A DNA stretch of 64,000 bases from Azorinus chamasolen (Eukaryota; Mollusca; Bivalvia; Cardiida; Solecurtidae). The notes under the pieces were generated by a model. That model had not been told where the DNA came from. It searched no databases and saw only the letters and a list, made by a program, of their open reading frames with translations. Below are positions 1-13,000 of this stretch, piece by piece (position 1 is the stretch's first letter; each line of letters opens with the position of its first letter). The stretch covers positions 15,440,526-15,504,525 of the forward strand of contig OY755247.1 of the NCBI GenBank assembly GCA_963576725.1. Direction: 5' to 3'. Position numbers and translations under genes: made by a program.

Positions 1-838
1 CACTATTTATCACAATGGTTTCAAATCTAAACAATTCTGAAATTTTCCTTTTCTCTAATTAACCCTTTTCCTCATATAAACATGTTTTCACGCATTTGCA
101 AATAAGAGTAGACCCAGATTTACCTCTTTGAATAAGATGACAACATTTCTAACAGATGACAACCCTATCACTGCTTAGCATGACTTGACCAAATTTAGCA
201 CACAGTTTGGATTCTGATCTGACACAGACCGGTATGTAACTTTATATGTGGTTTGTATATGAGTTAATTTAGTCCTATAGAGCAAATGCTCTATTTATCA
301 CAATGGTTTGAAATCTATACAATTCTGAAATTTTCCTTATCAGTAGATTTATTCAAAGAGGTAGGATCTGAAAAAGCCTTTGTGATAAATAGAGCATTTG
401 CTAACCATTGTGATAAATAGAGCAAAAGCTCCATAGGAGTAAATGTTCTATTTGTCACAATGGTGTCAAATCTACACAATTCTGAAATTTTCCTTTTCTA
501 TTATTAATGCTCCTTATCAGTAGATTTATTCAAAGAGGTAGGATCTGAAAAAAGCCTTTGTGATAAATAGAGCATTTGCTCCATAGGTGTAAATGCTCTA
601 TTTATCACCATGGTTTCAAATCTACACAATTCTGAATTTTTCCTTTTCTCTAATTAATGCTCCTTATCAGTAGATTTATTCAAAGAGGTAAAATAGTCAC
701 TTTATGAAACCATTGTGATAAATAGAGCATTTTCTCCATAGGAGTAAATGCTCTATTTATCACAATGGTTTCAAATCTACACAATTCTGAACTTTTTCAC
801 GAGGCAGATTCTGAAAATATCCTACGAGGGAATGGGTT
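1..838. repeat. tandemly multiplied B-type MITE cores
   Basis: The B-family core (hairpin arm GAGCAAATGCTCTATTTATC, then TTCCTTTTCTCTA and CAGTAGATTTATTCAAAGAG) recurs head to tail. The GCTCTATTT-like motif starts near 288, 445, 595 and 750, a period of about 150-157 bp, and the array closes with the normal B terminus GAGGGAATGGGTTAA near 838. Bases 1-130 hold further B and A1 fragments fused together. Other B copies in the window are single units, so this one has grown into a small satellite. Confidence 0.75.
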
Positions 839-1014
839 AAAAAACAGTGTGAGCAAACAGAGACTAATTCTGAAGCAGACAACTTGATAAGAGTTTTGAC
901 TAGGAACTTGACCTATTCAGTGATTATGCAACACAGATGGAGTGACCTCAATCCTTCTAGTTCAGAGGAACCTTTATAGTGTAAAATAATATTTTAAAGT
1001 ATAACCAACTGGGC

Positions 1015-1442
1015 AGGGCCAATTTTAACCTCAGAACTATGATATTTACCAATGTCAATAAGGAATACTAAGTAAATCTATACACCAAATATCTAAGCTC
1101 TGTGACATGTAGTTTTTGACAAAAAGATTTTTGAAGTTTTCCCCATGCCTAACCTAAGTGAGGCCAGCATTCTGCTACTTGTACAGAAAACAACAGTCAG
1201 CTAGAAAAAACTGGCCACCCCTCGGGCCGTGGCGGGGCCAATTTTGACCCCAGGGGCATTATTTATATAACTTTTGTAGAGGACCTATAGGTGATGCTAT
1301 GTGCCAAAGATGAAAGCTGAGAACCCTGTAGATTCAGAGGAGAAGACTTTTAAAATTCAAATTGTTGACGCCGGACGACGGACGACAGACATCAGGCGAT
1401 CACAAAAGCTCACCCTGAGCACTTTGTGCTCTGGTGAGCTAA
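1015..1442. mobile_element. Helentron/pearl-like non-autonomous element
   Basis: Two diverged core units begin with GGGCCAATTTT near 1016 and 1233. They are followed by a short GGACGACGGACGACAGAC microsatellite-like stretch and a terminal hairpin at about 1409-1440 (AGCTCACC ... GGTGAGCT arms). Cores, then GGAC-type microsatellite, then a 3' hairpin is the layout of Helentron-associated (HINE/pearl) elements known in bivalves. The left end is not defined. Confidence 0.5.
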
Positions 1443-2344
1443 CAAAACGGAAATAGAGCCTTATTAAACGCTGACGAATGCTGTAAAAAGGGCAAAGACA
1501 AAAATCTGTATGTAACTGCCATCGGCAATTTAGGGGTTATCAATCGATAATTGTGAACAAAGTCTAGGGCTTTTATAGCATTCGTTCAGGCCTGTATTTA
1601 CCAGTATTCAATTTTGTAATTGTTTGAGAACTTTACCCAAAATCTTTGGTGCATGGCACAGCCTGACACACAGGTCTACTGATGAAATGGTGGAAATGTA
1701 AGCCACAAAGTTACTACTCTTTGATAACTTCGGGGTCTTATTTGGTGTCTGTAAAATGAATGGTTATCACGAGTTGTCCATTATGAGGCTAAAGGTTAAA
1801 TCCCTGTCCTTATTGAAACTTGGAATAGGATGATAAACGTGTGAAAACAAATTGACAAGTTTGTGTATATGTGTTGATCTGTTAAACGCGGCTTGGGATA
1901 AGCCGGTATTCAGTAGTCAAAATAGGTGAATTGTTTTTCACGAATACATAGAGTCAAACCTGTTTCAAAAGTCCGTAATTGTACATGTAATTTATCATTT
2001 GCCGTACATGTATGCATGTATATAAGAGTTACTCCCCTTTTCACGGAGATCAATGAAGAAGAGAAACATTCTTCCATTTTCTGGTCTGTATTTTTTATTT
2101 AAACACTTTTTTGTTTACTAAACAAACTTTTTATCGAAGCAATACACTTAATTCAACATTTGTGTTGAACGAAGAATTGAATTAATGCAGAAATCACATG
2201 GACGACTACGTGATAAAAATTACCATATTCCGGATATACCAATTTCGGACTACTTGTTACTAATTTATTAGCGAAAATATTGTATTCGCGAGGCAACGCA
2301 TTCGCGAATTAGCGCGAAATATATATTATCGCTAATAAAACCTG
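1443..2344. other. no gene recognised
   Basis: AT-rich sequence with no long open frame and none of the window's main repeat families. I see no convincing promoter or exon. Confidence 0.5.
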
Positions 2345-2795
2345 TTTTACAGTACCCTCATATAAAGGCATTCTCATGCCTTTGCATAAAGAGCAGATCC
2401 AGATCAGACAGTTTTTTGTGAAGGTATCTGATCAGGGTATGTTCTGTTTGCTTATGGTATAATATACTGTAGATCTGATTCTATAGTTTCTGTCTGAGCC
2501 AATCTGTCCTGTGTTCAAATGCCATAATAAAAATTAATCTTATACATTAACATTCAGTTAATTTTGGGTCCTTAATCTGTTACCTGATGAATATTTGTGT
2601 AAGATGCAATGACATCATGAATATTAATTAGCTGGATTTTACAATGGCATTATGAATAAGGAAATATTTTACCATGGCCGAAACAGTGAACTATTATAAT
2701 ATTTCATAGGCAAACAGAGCAAACCCTGATTAGAAAAGGAGTGTCTGATCTGGATTATTTTGTATGCAAAGATGTGAAAAGGTCATAATTACATA
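2345..2795. repeat. two degraded A2 MITEs in tandem
   Basis: Two A2 copies lie back to back (about 2350-2545 and 2584-2795). Both keep the GAATATTAATTAG-type flank and the AAACAGAGCA...TCTGATC hairpin remains, but the palindrome arms have diverged and the TTAA ends are blurred. Confidence 0.6.
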
Positions 2796-2806
2796 ATATA
2801 GTTACA

Positions 2807-3000
2807 GAGCTACAGATAAACGTGTGTACTCAAATACTAAAATCGTCATTTCTCCACCAAACGCTATGTTGTGACCACTCTTCAATTGTCTCGAAGAGAT
2901 GATTCTAAAGAGTGGTCAAAACAAAGGGTTTAGTGGAGAAATAAAGAAGTAATACTTGAAAATATTTTAATTTACACATCTTATCTGGAGCACTGCAGTT
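2807..3000. repeat. D-family palindromic MITE
   Basis: Central imperfect palindrome: TTTCTCCACCAAACGCTATG on the left arm, and ATTCTAAAGAGTGGTC followed by TAGTGGAGAAAT on the right. Outer sequence runs from CAGATAAACGTG to ACACATCTTATCTGGAG. The superfamily is not established. Confidence 0.7.
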
Positions 3001-3249
3001 ACATCAGTACTGCACTGAGCCCAAACTGTATTCAGCTGTAAGTTTACACAACTATAAGTTCCTAGAACACAAACACGGGACAGATTTCACCTAATAAACT
3101 AAAGCTTTACCTGATTTTCTATAAAGATAATACACAATTATTGTAAATATAATTTCATTACACCTGATTGACACACATAATAAAATTGCTGTGTTTATTG
3201 TTACATTTTGTATATATCAACATCTATTTTTGGCATTTGTTATAAAGTG

Positions 3250-3430
3250 CAACCGATAAACGTGCATACTCAAGCACTAAAATTGCCATTTTTCAACCAA
3301 ACCCTATATTGTTACCACTCTTTAGAATTGTCTCGAAGAGATGATTCTAAAGAGTGGTCACAACATAGGGTTAGGTGGAGAAATAAAGAAGTTATTCTTG
3401 AAAATATTTTAATTTATGCATCTCTAGCCT
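3250..3430. repeat. D-family palindromic MITE
   Basis: Second copy with the same arms (CCAAACCCTATATTG ... CAACATAGGGTTAGG) around a GTCTCGAAGAGATG apex. A 90-codon open frame at 3208-3480 is only translated repeat. Confidence 0.75.
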
Positions 3431-3477
3431 CTAGTGCAACCACCAAAAAGAGGTCTTACTGGCAGGTGATAGCTTGT

Positions 3478-3700
3478 TAAATATTCATGGCAGAAATAAT
3501 GATGTCATGAATATAAATTTGGTTAATTTTTTGAATGGCATATGAACACAGGACATTTTGGCTCACTGTAGAATCCAATCTTTATTATACAATTTTCAAA
3601 CAGAGCAGACCCTGATCAGACGGCTCCTATAGGAGCTGTCTGGTCTGGGTCTACTCTGCTTGAAAAGGTGTGAAAATACGTTTATATGAAGGAAAGCGTT
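3478..3700. repeat. A2 MITE (TTAA, piggyBac-like)
   Basis: AAATATTCATGG start, ATGATGTCATGAATAT internal block, central hairpin with apex GGCTCCTATAGGAGC, and terminus GAAGGAAAGCGTTTAA. Typical A2 order and length. Confidence 0.75.
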
Positions 3701-3715
3701 TAATGCAAGAGCTTT

Positions 3716-4054
3716 TCTGAATTCCTTTCATCCTGCAGTAAGCAACCATCTGCTTCTAAAAATATTTATGTTTATTCATAAAGTGGTGAGTTAAGAAGAG
3801 TTATACTGTACAGTATCTATCTTAAGCTACTGCCAAATGGGTGAATTAGGGAGTAAAGAGTTTGGATCCTTATTCTAGCTCTTTACTTCATGTAAGAAAT
3901 ATTGACTGTATGACTATTATTTTAAACAAACTGCATCCTAATGAGATGCCAGGATTCTCTACATCTCATCTGGTTCCAAACTGGTTGCATAAGTAATCAC
4001 ACATTTTGCCACTAGCAGAGCAACAGATTTTTCCACTAGCAGAGCAACAGATAA
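3716..4054. other. no gene recognised
   Basis: AT-rich spacer, part of the region downstream of the ADAM gene. There is a 20 bp local duplication (CACTAGCAGAGCAACAGAT-type) near 4010-4050 and nothing else recognisable. Confidence 0.4.
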
Positions 4055-4205
4055 TCAAATACTAAAATCACCATTTCTCCACCAAACCCTATGTTGTGAC
4101 CACTCTTTAGAATCGTCTCGAAGAGACAATTCTAAAGAATGGTTACAACATCGGGTTTGGTGGAGAAATAATGAATTTTTTCATGAAATGTTTTGATTTA
4201 CACAT
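4055..4205. repeat. D-family palindromic MITE
   Basis: Good arms: CTCCACCAAACCCTATGTTG and ACATCGGGTTTGGTGGAG around the apex CGTCTCGAAGAGACAATT. The right flank has the family's AATGTTTTGATTTACACATC. Confidence 0.8.
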
Positions 4206-4269
4206 CATCTTATCTTAACCTCTGCATTAGCATGCAAAGAATTACTTATTATACCATAAGGTAGCAAGC

Positions 4270-4638
4270 ATGTTTAACGGTTTCAACCCTTTGAATGCAG
4301 CTAACAAGTGGACTGGCATTTGTAAACGGTGTAGACCCAGATCACAGGGCTCCTGGAGAAACCCTCTAATCAGGGTCTGCATTGCTCATCATTCTTATGG
4401 TTCACTATTCGTCAAAATTCACTCATTTCATACTGAAATGAATCAACCTTCAAACCATTACTCCATAAATACGCATGTCTACGTCTTCACAAACAGAGTA
4501 GACCCAGATCAGGCAGCTTCTATCTGGAGCCTTCTGATCAAGGTCTACTCTGTTAGCTTATGACATGGTATAGATATGATTCTACTGTTTCTGCAATGGC
4601 CAAAATTTCTTGCGTTCAACTGTCCATGTGCTATTGCA
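4270..4638. repeat. K-like fragment followed by truncated A2 MITE
   Basis: Near 4283 the end motif AACCCTTTGAATGC matches the K family seen at 49361. From about 4455 an A2 copy begins (ATTACTCCATAAATACGC), carries its hairpin, and stops abruptly near 4638 where the next element starts. The open frame 4270-4563 is repeat-derived. Confidence 0.5.
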
Positions 4639-4639
4639 A

Positions 4640-4810
4640 TAACCCTTTCCATGTTCTGTGTTTATTCAAAATTTCAATACCTACTTAATATGCATGGACA
4701 AAATAGTTATAAAAAAATATGAAAGGTGAAACATTGTAGCTATTTCAGAAAGTAAAGAAACAGATCTATCAATGACGTGAAAACACGTTTATATGAGGAA
4801 AAGGAATAAC
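4640..4810. repeat. A1 MITE lacking its central palindrome
   Basis: Both A1 termini are present (AACCCTTTCCATGTTCTGTG; GTGAAAACACGTTTATATGA). AGATCTATCA passes straight into ATGACGTGAAAACACG, so the palindrome of about 70 bp present in full copies has been cleanly lost. Confidence 0.75.
4661..4666 (-). terminator. candidate polyadenylation signal AATAAA
   Basis: On the minus strand this reads AATAAA, the first exact match downstream of the ADAM stop codon, about 526 nt past it. It lies inside an A1 MITE. Use is inferred, not shown. Confidence 0.3.
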
Positions 4811-4906
4811 TAATCTAATTAATATTCATAATGTCAAGAATATTCATTGAATAAGGAGTAAAACAATGAAAGGCCATTAGGCTCTGACAATTCAGCATTC
4901 AAGGGG

Positions 4907-5156
4907 TTAACCCTTTCCCTCATATACACGTGTGATCACGTATTTGCAAACAGAGTAGAACCAGATCAGACGGCTCCTAGAGGAGCCGTCTGATCAGGGT
5001 CTGCTCTGTTTGCTAATAAAATTTGATAGATCTGTTTCTTTACTTTCTAGAATGTCTACAATGTTCCACCTTCCATATTTCTTTATAACTATTCTGATAA
5101 TGAATATTCAGTAGGTATTGAAATTTGGAATAAATATAGAACAGGGAAAGGGTTAA
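4907..5156. repeat. A1 MITE, full length (250 bp)
   Basis: Flanked by TTAA on both sides, with ends TTAACCCTTTCCCTCATATA and GAACAGGGAAAGGGTTAA. The central palindrome has apex GGCTCCTAGAGGAGCC. TTAA target duplication plus CCCTTT termini fit a piggyBac-type non-autonomous element. It starts only 36 bp past the ADAM stop codon, so it should be part of the 3' UTR. Confidence 0.85.
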
Positions 5157-5191
5157 CTCTTTGCACGCTGAAACATAGAACATTGAAAGGG

Positions 5192-7016
5192 TTAGCAGTC
5201 ACAGATATCCACTGACACTGGGTCTATTGCACTGTATCTGTTCACCATGAGGGGATCCCACTCATTTGAACTGTCTGACGAATCATTAGATTTCACCACA
5301 CTCAGACTGACCGGGCGACTTGAGTCATTGGCCAGTATGTATTTCTTCTTCTTCAGTCCATCTATCTGTGAGATTTCCTCCAGGCTTCTATCTATACAAG
5401 GCCCACTACCTTTATTTTCTTTGTCCAGTTCCCCAAGAGGTTTGGGGTTGGGCAATGGTCCATTAGAGAAATCAGGCAGACAATGTTTACCTGGCTCTGA
5501 CAGATGAATGACTGCTGGATCAGCAGAGTCTATTGCACCGACTTTAGTTATATCGCCCATTCTTTCATCATGCACAAACCTGTCCATAGGCTCATAGTCT
5601 GAATTCACAAGAGTGTTTGTATCCGACGTAAGTGATGAGTCAAGAATAGAATTCTTTAAAGTATCCATACTCCCCACATCCGACTGAACATTTGACGACT
5701 GACTTGCCGAGTCTTTGTTTAACGGGCTTCTCTCATAACACCCAGCATCAATTCTCGGCACTCCCTCCAGAAGCTTATGCAAGTCTTTATCCATAGGGTT
5801 ATATGCGTAGCCACTGAAGCCTGTCTGAGGCTGGAACTTTCCAGCCGGAACCAGCTTAATCTGGTTAGGACCAGTTCTAATAACAGCACTAAAATTAGGT
5901 GGGGAGGTTGATCCAGACCTCGACTGGTTACGCGAGATATCCTCAATACTGAATCGCTCATTATCATGCTCACTGCCATAGCCTGAGCTCTTTTCATAAC
6001 CATTTCTAGAGTTTGCAGTCCCATTATTTGAACTGCACTCTCCATTTTGACTTCCCAATGGAGTATCATTATTATCTCTGTTGAGCCCTTTCTGTCCATA
6101 ATTGAAAATGCTTCTGATATTTAAAGGATTCATGGGTGGTGGGATGTTTATGTGAGGTAATGGAGATTCCATATCGTCATAGTCTACATGTCCATTATTA
6201 TCTGGATTATTCCGGTTTAGTATATACTTGCTCCACTGACTACCCAGCAAGGGTCTGAGGGCTGTGCATGTGCTGCCACTTGTTGTAGAGTTTGGGCTCT
6301 GTGGGTCATGGCTACTGGCTGGGTATGGCCTGTCCTCAGTAGAACTTGAACGAACATCCTCTGATGTAGATGGAGAAATCTGGACAGGAGGGTCATCAGG
6401 TGACGGTGATAAATCAATGGTATTCCTGTCTATATTCTGCAAAAGCTCATTTAAGTTTCTCATTCTCAACACCCTAGATTTTGGTGGGGATGTCATGTTT
6501 GATTTCCACAAATTTGGTCTCTGGGGCGGATGCTGGCCTAGGTTAGACATGGGTATATCGTACCCTGAGAACATCTTCGGAGGACTCGGGGACCTGTTCA
6601 GCAGACCCATGTTACTAAATGGAGGCGGCAGCATAAAATCAAAGCTTGACGACTCAATCATGTTATCCAGTACATCCAATGTTCTTTCAGGTTCGTCCGA
6701 GTTACCACTAAATATATCCTGGATTTCACCTGCTTCCGTATCGTCGTCAATCTCATCATATGGTCCGACACTATCGAGATCACAGCGGTCTGAGGCAGAT
6801 GTAGCAGTGTTACTATTTGACTCGCTACTGCGGCGTTCATTCATGTTCATGTACTTAGAGCTACCATAGGTACTCTTCAGAATCCCTTTCTCTGGCTTGG
6901 CACTGTTTGGGTCTGATATGATGGTGGGTGGGGGAGGCAACTCTATGTCGCTGTCATCCTCATTCTTACCTCCCTTCTTTGCCTTTTTCCCTTTCTTATT
7001 TTTCTTCTTTTCATCT
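5192..7016 (-). CDS. ADAM exon 21: cytoplasmic tail and stop codon
   Basis: Encodes 607 residues and the TAA at 5192-5194. It opens with a Lys-rich stretch (DEKKKNKKGKKAKKGG), an acidic patch (NEDDSDIE) and LPPPPTII, then a low-complexity tail rich in Ser, Asn, Pro and Asp with many SP sites. RSPSPP, encoded at 6578-6595, fits a mode-1 14-3-3 motif. The C terminus VDICDC is not a class I PDZ ligand. The acceptor is CAG before AGATGAAAAG; the incoming phase matches exon 20. The open frames on the opposite strand (for example 6264-6869) are shadows of this exon. Confidence 0.95.
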
Positions 7017-10000
7017 CTGAAATGTATTAAATACTTTGTACCTCACTATTTTACATTCAGAAAGAACAGGTTAACTCTCAGGCCCTTTTCTGGCAATTTT
7101 GGGAAAATGCAGTTTAATAATTGGGAATTTTTTCATGCAAATTCGGAAAGCATTTTTGTTCCCAGTTATTTTGCATTTTAAGCAAAATTTGGTCTCTACT
7201 GGGATTTTTTTCCAAATTGGGACAAATGTTACCAGTATTTTGTGTTGGGAATGGGTTCTTAACGGACCCATGTGCATGCCAGAATAAGGTCTGACTCTTT
7301 TGCAAAATAGACACAGACCAGACGGCTCTAATAGAAGCTGTAAGATCAGGGTCTGCCCTGTTGTCTTATGGAATAACATAGATATGCCCTTAAAAATGCA
7401 TCTAATTAATATTCATGATGTCATTATTTTTAACATGAATATTTATGAAGTAAAGGGTTAATATATACAAATCAATAATGTATTGCAAGCAAACTCCAAG
7501 ACGAGTCATCTGATCTGGGTCTGCTCTGTTTGTTAATTGAATTGGATAGATCTGTTTGGATCTGTTTGTTTACTTTTTAAAATGGCTACAATGTTCAACC
7601 TTCCATATTTCATTATATCTACTTTGCCCATTAATATTAAGTAGGTATTGACATTTGGACTAAATATAGAACAGGAAAAGGATTAAGATCAAGTCTGTTT
7701 TGAAATATTCAACCGCCCCTTTTCCGCCTGCAATATTGCTAGATAACAAGCTATACCTGACTGATAACAGAGAACTGAACTTGACTGAGAACATATCAAT
7801 TAACCCCTTCCCTCATATAAACGTGTTTTCACGCATTTGCAAACAGAGTAGACCAGATCAGATGGCTCCTAGAGGAGCCGTCTGATCAGGGTCTACTCTG
7901 TTTGCTAATAGAATTAAATAGATCTGTTTCTTTGCTTTCTAAAATGTCTATTATGTTCCACCTTCCATTTTCATTATAACTATTTTGTTAATGCATATTC
8001 AGTATGTATTGAAATTTGGAATAAACATAGAACAGGGAAAGGGTTCCCGGTAACTGATCTGGTTCTACACTGTTAGAAAATGCAAAATTGCCATTTTTAC
8101 ATCACTGGTTCCCAGATTATATTTGCAGACAGGAACTTAAAAAGCCATACTTGTAAGAGGGCAGAGAACCAAACTTGATGAGTTTGTTGGTGTTTTCATG
8201 TTCGCCTTCCTCACAATGATGTGCATACTTCTTTTTCTTCTCCTTACGGAACTTTCCCGGTGACCGACGCCTGCAATATAGAAAGATGAGACTCAGAAAT
8301 TGCTCTGAGAGCCAATGATAAAAGAGTACAGGGTATATTCAAATGCTAAAACTACAATTGTGATCATTCTTTAGAATCAACTCTTCGCTAAAGAATGGTC
8401 ACAACATAGGGTTAAATGAAGAAATATAGGACCTGTCTTGAAATGAGTTGAACCCTTATCTCCATAAATACACCTTTCTACACCTTTGCAAACAGAGTAG
8501 ACCCAGATCAAAGGGCTCCTGTAGGAGCTGTCTGATCAAGGTCTGCTCTGTTTGCTTATGATATAATATTATTATATATAGATATGATTCTACAGTTTCT
8601 GACATGGCCAAAAATTCAAGTGTCCATGTGGAATTGTGGCATTATAATCTAATCAATCTTCATGATGTCATTATTTTGTAGACATCTAATTGATGGCTAT
8701 GTGCAGTGCATAAATTCAATTTAATCCTTCCCTTAATACAAATTCTTTTTCATGCCTTGGCAAACAGATTAGGAGCGTTCTGTTTTACTTTCACCTTGCT
8801 TTAAGCAGCCACCTGCCCTAAATACCAACTAATTAACACAATTTAGTGGCCGTTATAGAGAGGTTTTACTGTATCTATATCACAATCAAACAGAGCAGAC
8901 CCTGATCAGACGGCTCCAATAGGAGCCATCTGATCTGGGTTTACTCTGTTTGCAAAGGTGTACAAAGACATATTTATGGAGTAAAGTATAAAAGTAAAGA
9001 ATTATTTTGACATTCAAACCAACAGTATTCAGGGAGAACTTACTGCTAGTAGACTGTAAAATGTTTTACAAAACAACAGGAAATAGTAAATCACTTACCT
9101 GTAACACATGAATGAGAAACCTAAGAGCAGTGCAAGTCCTCCTATCACTGAGGCCAGAATGATCATCATCCACTTGGTATTCAACAGTCCGGAATCAGAA
9201 GCTGAAAGAAACATTCAATAGCATCATTGCTCATTTGACATTGAATTATTCCTTATTACATTCTGCTAAAACTGTAGCTTTATTAATATTTTTCTTTTTA
9301 AAAAAATGTTCCGAGATGATTATACAAGCTATTATCATATAATCAGGGTCTGCTCTGTTTGTTTATGATTATATGATAAGCTTATAGCTTATGATATAAT
9401 AAAGATATAATTCTACAGTTTCTGCCATTGCCAAAACTTTGTATTCATATGCTTTTATGACAATTAATCCATTTAATATTCATGATGTTATTTTTTCTTA
9501 CATAAATATTCATAAAGTAAAAAGGGTTAATCCATGATCATGTGTCACCTCCCATTAGAAGTGACGAAAAAGCGTGATACAAAATGCTGTTGTTTGTTGT
9601 TTCAACATTCCCAAGAGAGAGTAGACTAGCTGTCTGGATATTCAGTTAACCCCTTCCCTCATATAAACGCTTTTCACCCCTTTGCAAATAGAGAAGACCC
9701 AGATCAGGCAGCTGTCTGATCAGGGTCTACTTTGTTTGCTTATGACATTATAATAGATGTGACTCTATAGTTTCTACCAATACCAACACATCCTGTGTAC
9801 ATATGACATTATTAGAAATCAGCTAATAAATATTCATAATGTCATTATTTCTGACATGAATATTCAACTGGGAAAGGGTTAACCCATCCCTCATAGGCTA
9901 TTTTTAGATCCAACCTCTTTGAATAAATCTACCGAAAAGGAGCATTAACTAGAGAAAAGGAAACTTTTAGACTTTTGTTATTTGAAACAATTGTGATAAA

Positions 10001-13000
10001 TAGAGCATTTGCTCCTATAGGAGCAAATGCTCTATTTATCACAATGGTTTCAAAAAATGACTTTCGCAGAGGCGTCAAAAGGCGTCAATATGAGGGAATG
10101 GGTTAAATACATTAGCGAGACCAACCTTGAACTACAGCTGCTGAGGCCATGTCAGTGGTGGTTGGAGCTTTCGTAGTATGGCTTACATCCAGTGGTATGA
10201 CCTTGACCCTCTCTGTGGTGGTGGTTGTTGTGACCTTCACCAGGCTGTCCAAGGTCAGTACAGTTCTAGTAGTGTTCAATTTTTCGGAGCATGAAGATGA
10301 TCCCCAACCGTCATCACAGAAACAAGTGTCATGCTTTGTACACACCTAGAAAAGAAAACATCATATATAGTCTAGATTTGCTTTCATATTTTTAATCTTT
10401 CCCTCAAAGACATGCCTTTGAATAAATAGTGTAGACTCCTATAAGATATAATTAAGATCTAATTCTACATCTTCTGCCATCTTCTAAATTTCCTTTGTGC
10501 ATGATGCCATTATAAAATTCCGCTTATTAATACATGTATTCAAACATAAATAATTTATCACATGAATATTTATGAGGGAGTAGGTTAAAGTGATACTGTT
10601 GTAAGACAACACATCAAATCACATGACAGCTGATCTAGATCCAAGCTTTGTGTGAATGGTATACATGCTACATGCATTCTACCCATACATCCTCTATACA
10701 GTAAATCTCCTCTAAACCTAACATACAAATCAGCACACATACTATTCATGATAGCAGATTAACCCTTTCCCTCATATTGACGACTTTTGTGAAACCATTG
10801 TGATAAACAGAGCATTTGCTCCTATAGGAGCAAATGCTCTATTTATCACAATGGTTTCAATCTACAATATTCTAAAAAAAATCCTTTTCTCTAATTAATG
10901 CTCCTTTTCGGTAGATTAATTCAAAGAGATTGTATCTAAAATTAGCCTATGAGGGAATGGGTTAAAGCAGATAGAAGCTATACAGAAAGCTACCTTGTAT
11001 GACTTTCATGCTGCGTTAGCCCTTCACTCCATGAATATCCATGCATGAGATAATTTATGCATAAAATATCAGCTACCGTATTACTTGTAATGGCATATGA
11101 TCAAGAAAAGTTTTGGACTAGTAAATACTGTAGAATAAAATCTTTGTTACTCTATAAGCAAACAGCAGGAGTCATTTGACATGGTTCTACTTTGTTTGCA
11201 AAGGCATTAAAAGTCGAATCTATCGCATGAAGGGACAAGCAGCCACCTGCATAAAAATACATTCTTCCATATCAAAACTCCCATATTAAAACCCTTTACT
11301 CCATAAATACACCTTTATATGCCTTTACAAACAGAACAGACCCAAATCAGATGGATCCTATAGGAGCCGTCTGATCAGGGTCTGCTCTATTTGCTTTAAT
11401 ATGGCATAATATACATATGATTCAAAAGTTTCTGTCTTTGTGAATATTGCAAGTGTTTTATATGCCATTTTAAATATCAATCTATTTAATATTTATGATG
11501 TTATTATTTCTAACATGAATATTCATGGAGTTTTACTGTACACATTGAATCACCGATTCTACAACACATTCTACTGTATTCTTACCCCATGTCCAGAGCA
11601 CACAACATCCCCTGTGGTGCCAGGGCAATTGAGGGAGGGGAGAGCACTCCGCAGGACACACTTCTGTTTCATGCAAATATGGCCTTCTCCACACTTTGTT
11701 CCATCTACAACCAGGCCAAGGTTTGGTAAATGTAGAGTTGATGGGCCATATACTGTCCTATAAAAAAAGACACATCATTATAATTACAACTGTTGTTTAA
11801 TGTTGAGCATTTACCCATTCCCTCAAATTGACACCTTATGATGCCCCTGTAAAAGTCACTTTTTGAAACAGTTGTGATAAAGCATTAGGTCCTTACTCAG
11901 ACCCTTTCTCTGTTTAATATTCACGTAATTGATAATGACACCAAGAATATCTATGAGTTGATTTTTTACAAGGTACACTTTTCATTGTTTTTGATTTTTT
12001 TGCAATGTCAAATGCAAACAGCAGATCCTGATCAGATGGCTCTTAAAGGAGTCATCTGATCTGGGTCTACTCTGTTTGCAAATGCATGAAAAAGCGTTTA
12101 TATGAAGGAAAGGATTAAAAAAGTGTTCACAGGAGCACATGTATCACTAACTGAAGTGAAGGTGTGATGAAAAAAACATGACAGACAGACAGATGAAAAG
12201 ACAACTGTGAATAAATCCCTAGATAAGAGAAGGTGATACAAATCAGAGCAACAGATACACGTGCATATTCAAATACTAAAATTGTTATTTATCCATCAAA
12301 TCCTATGTATTGGGTTTGGTGGAGAAATAAAGGAGCTATTCTTAAAAATGTTTAAATTTACACATATTATCTTTGACAAATATAGAAACTACTTACAATA
12401 AAGGACAGTGCTGTTTGCAAATACTGAAACTGATCATGACATAAATATCAAAAAAGGTAGACCAAGATCTCATGCTGCTTTCCAAAGCTGCTTTAATCTG
12501 AGTCTACACTATTGGCTAATGTCCGAGCACTGTATTTCTAATGAGACAGACAAATATGCTTACTTGCACTCAAACTCGCGACCATTTGCAGTGAAGGTTG
12601 TCTTGGAGGAGTCTTTATCTGGTCCAAATAGTGGCTCCTTGTTGCCGCCTGAACAGTGCAATAGGCCGCACTGGATATCCCTGCAACATACATATACTAG
12701 TATATATGAACCCTGCCAAACAAACCAAACCTTAACGCTTTGCATAAATTGTAGATCAGCAGCCACATTCAACCCTATTCTTTATGAATATTCAAGTAAG
12801 AAATAATGACATCATGAATATCAATTAGATGATATTTTTTAATGGCTTGTGAACACAGGAATCTCTTGTCACAGCAGAAACTGTACAATCAGATTTATAA
12901 TAATCGTTGAGTAAATAGAGCAGACCCTGATCAGACAGCTCCTAAAGGATCTGGATCTCCTTTATTTGCAAAGGCATAAGCCTTTTATTACATGCAAAAA

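Noticed and set aside
6217..6417. other minus-strand frames inside the tail exon, including 5719-6099 and 6658-6840
   Set aside because: Alternative frames within exon 21; the spliced frame is fixed by exons 1-20.
6264..6869. 201-codon plus-strand open frame
   Set aside because: Antisense shadow of ADAM exon 21, which is held open by low-complexity codons; no domain and no splice context.
5192..6940. a separate 582-residue gene starting at 6940
   Set aside because: There is no ATG at that point (the codon is TTG), and the frame continues upstream to a good acceptor at 7016 in phase with exon 20.
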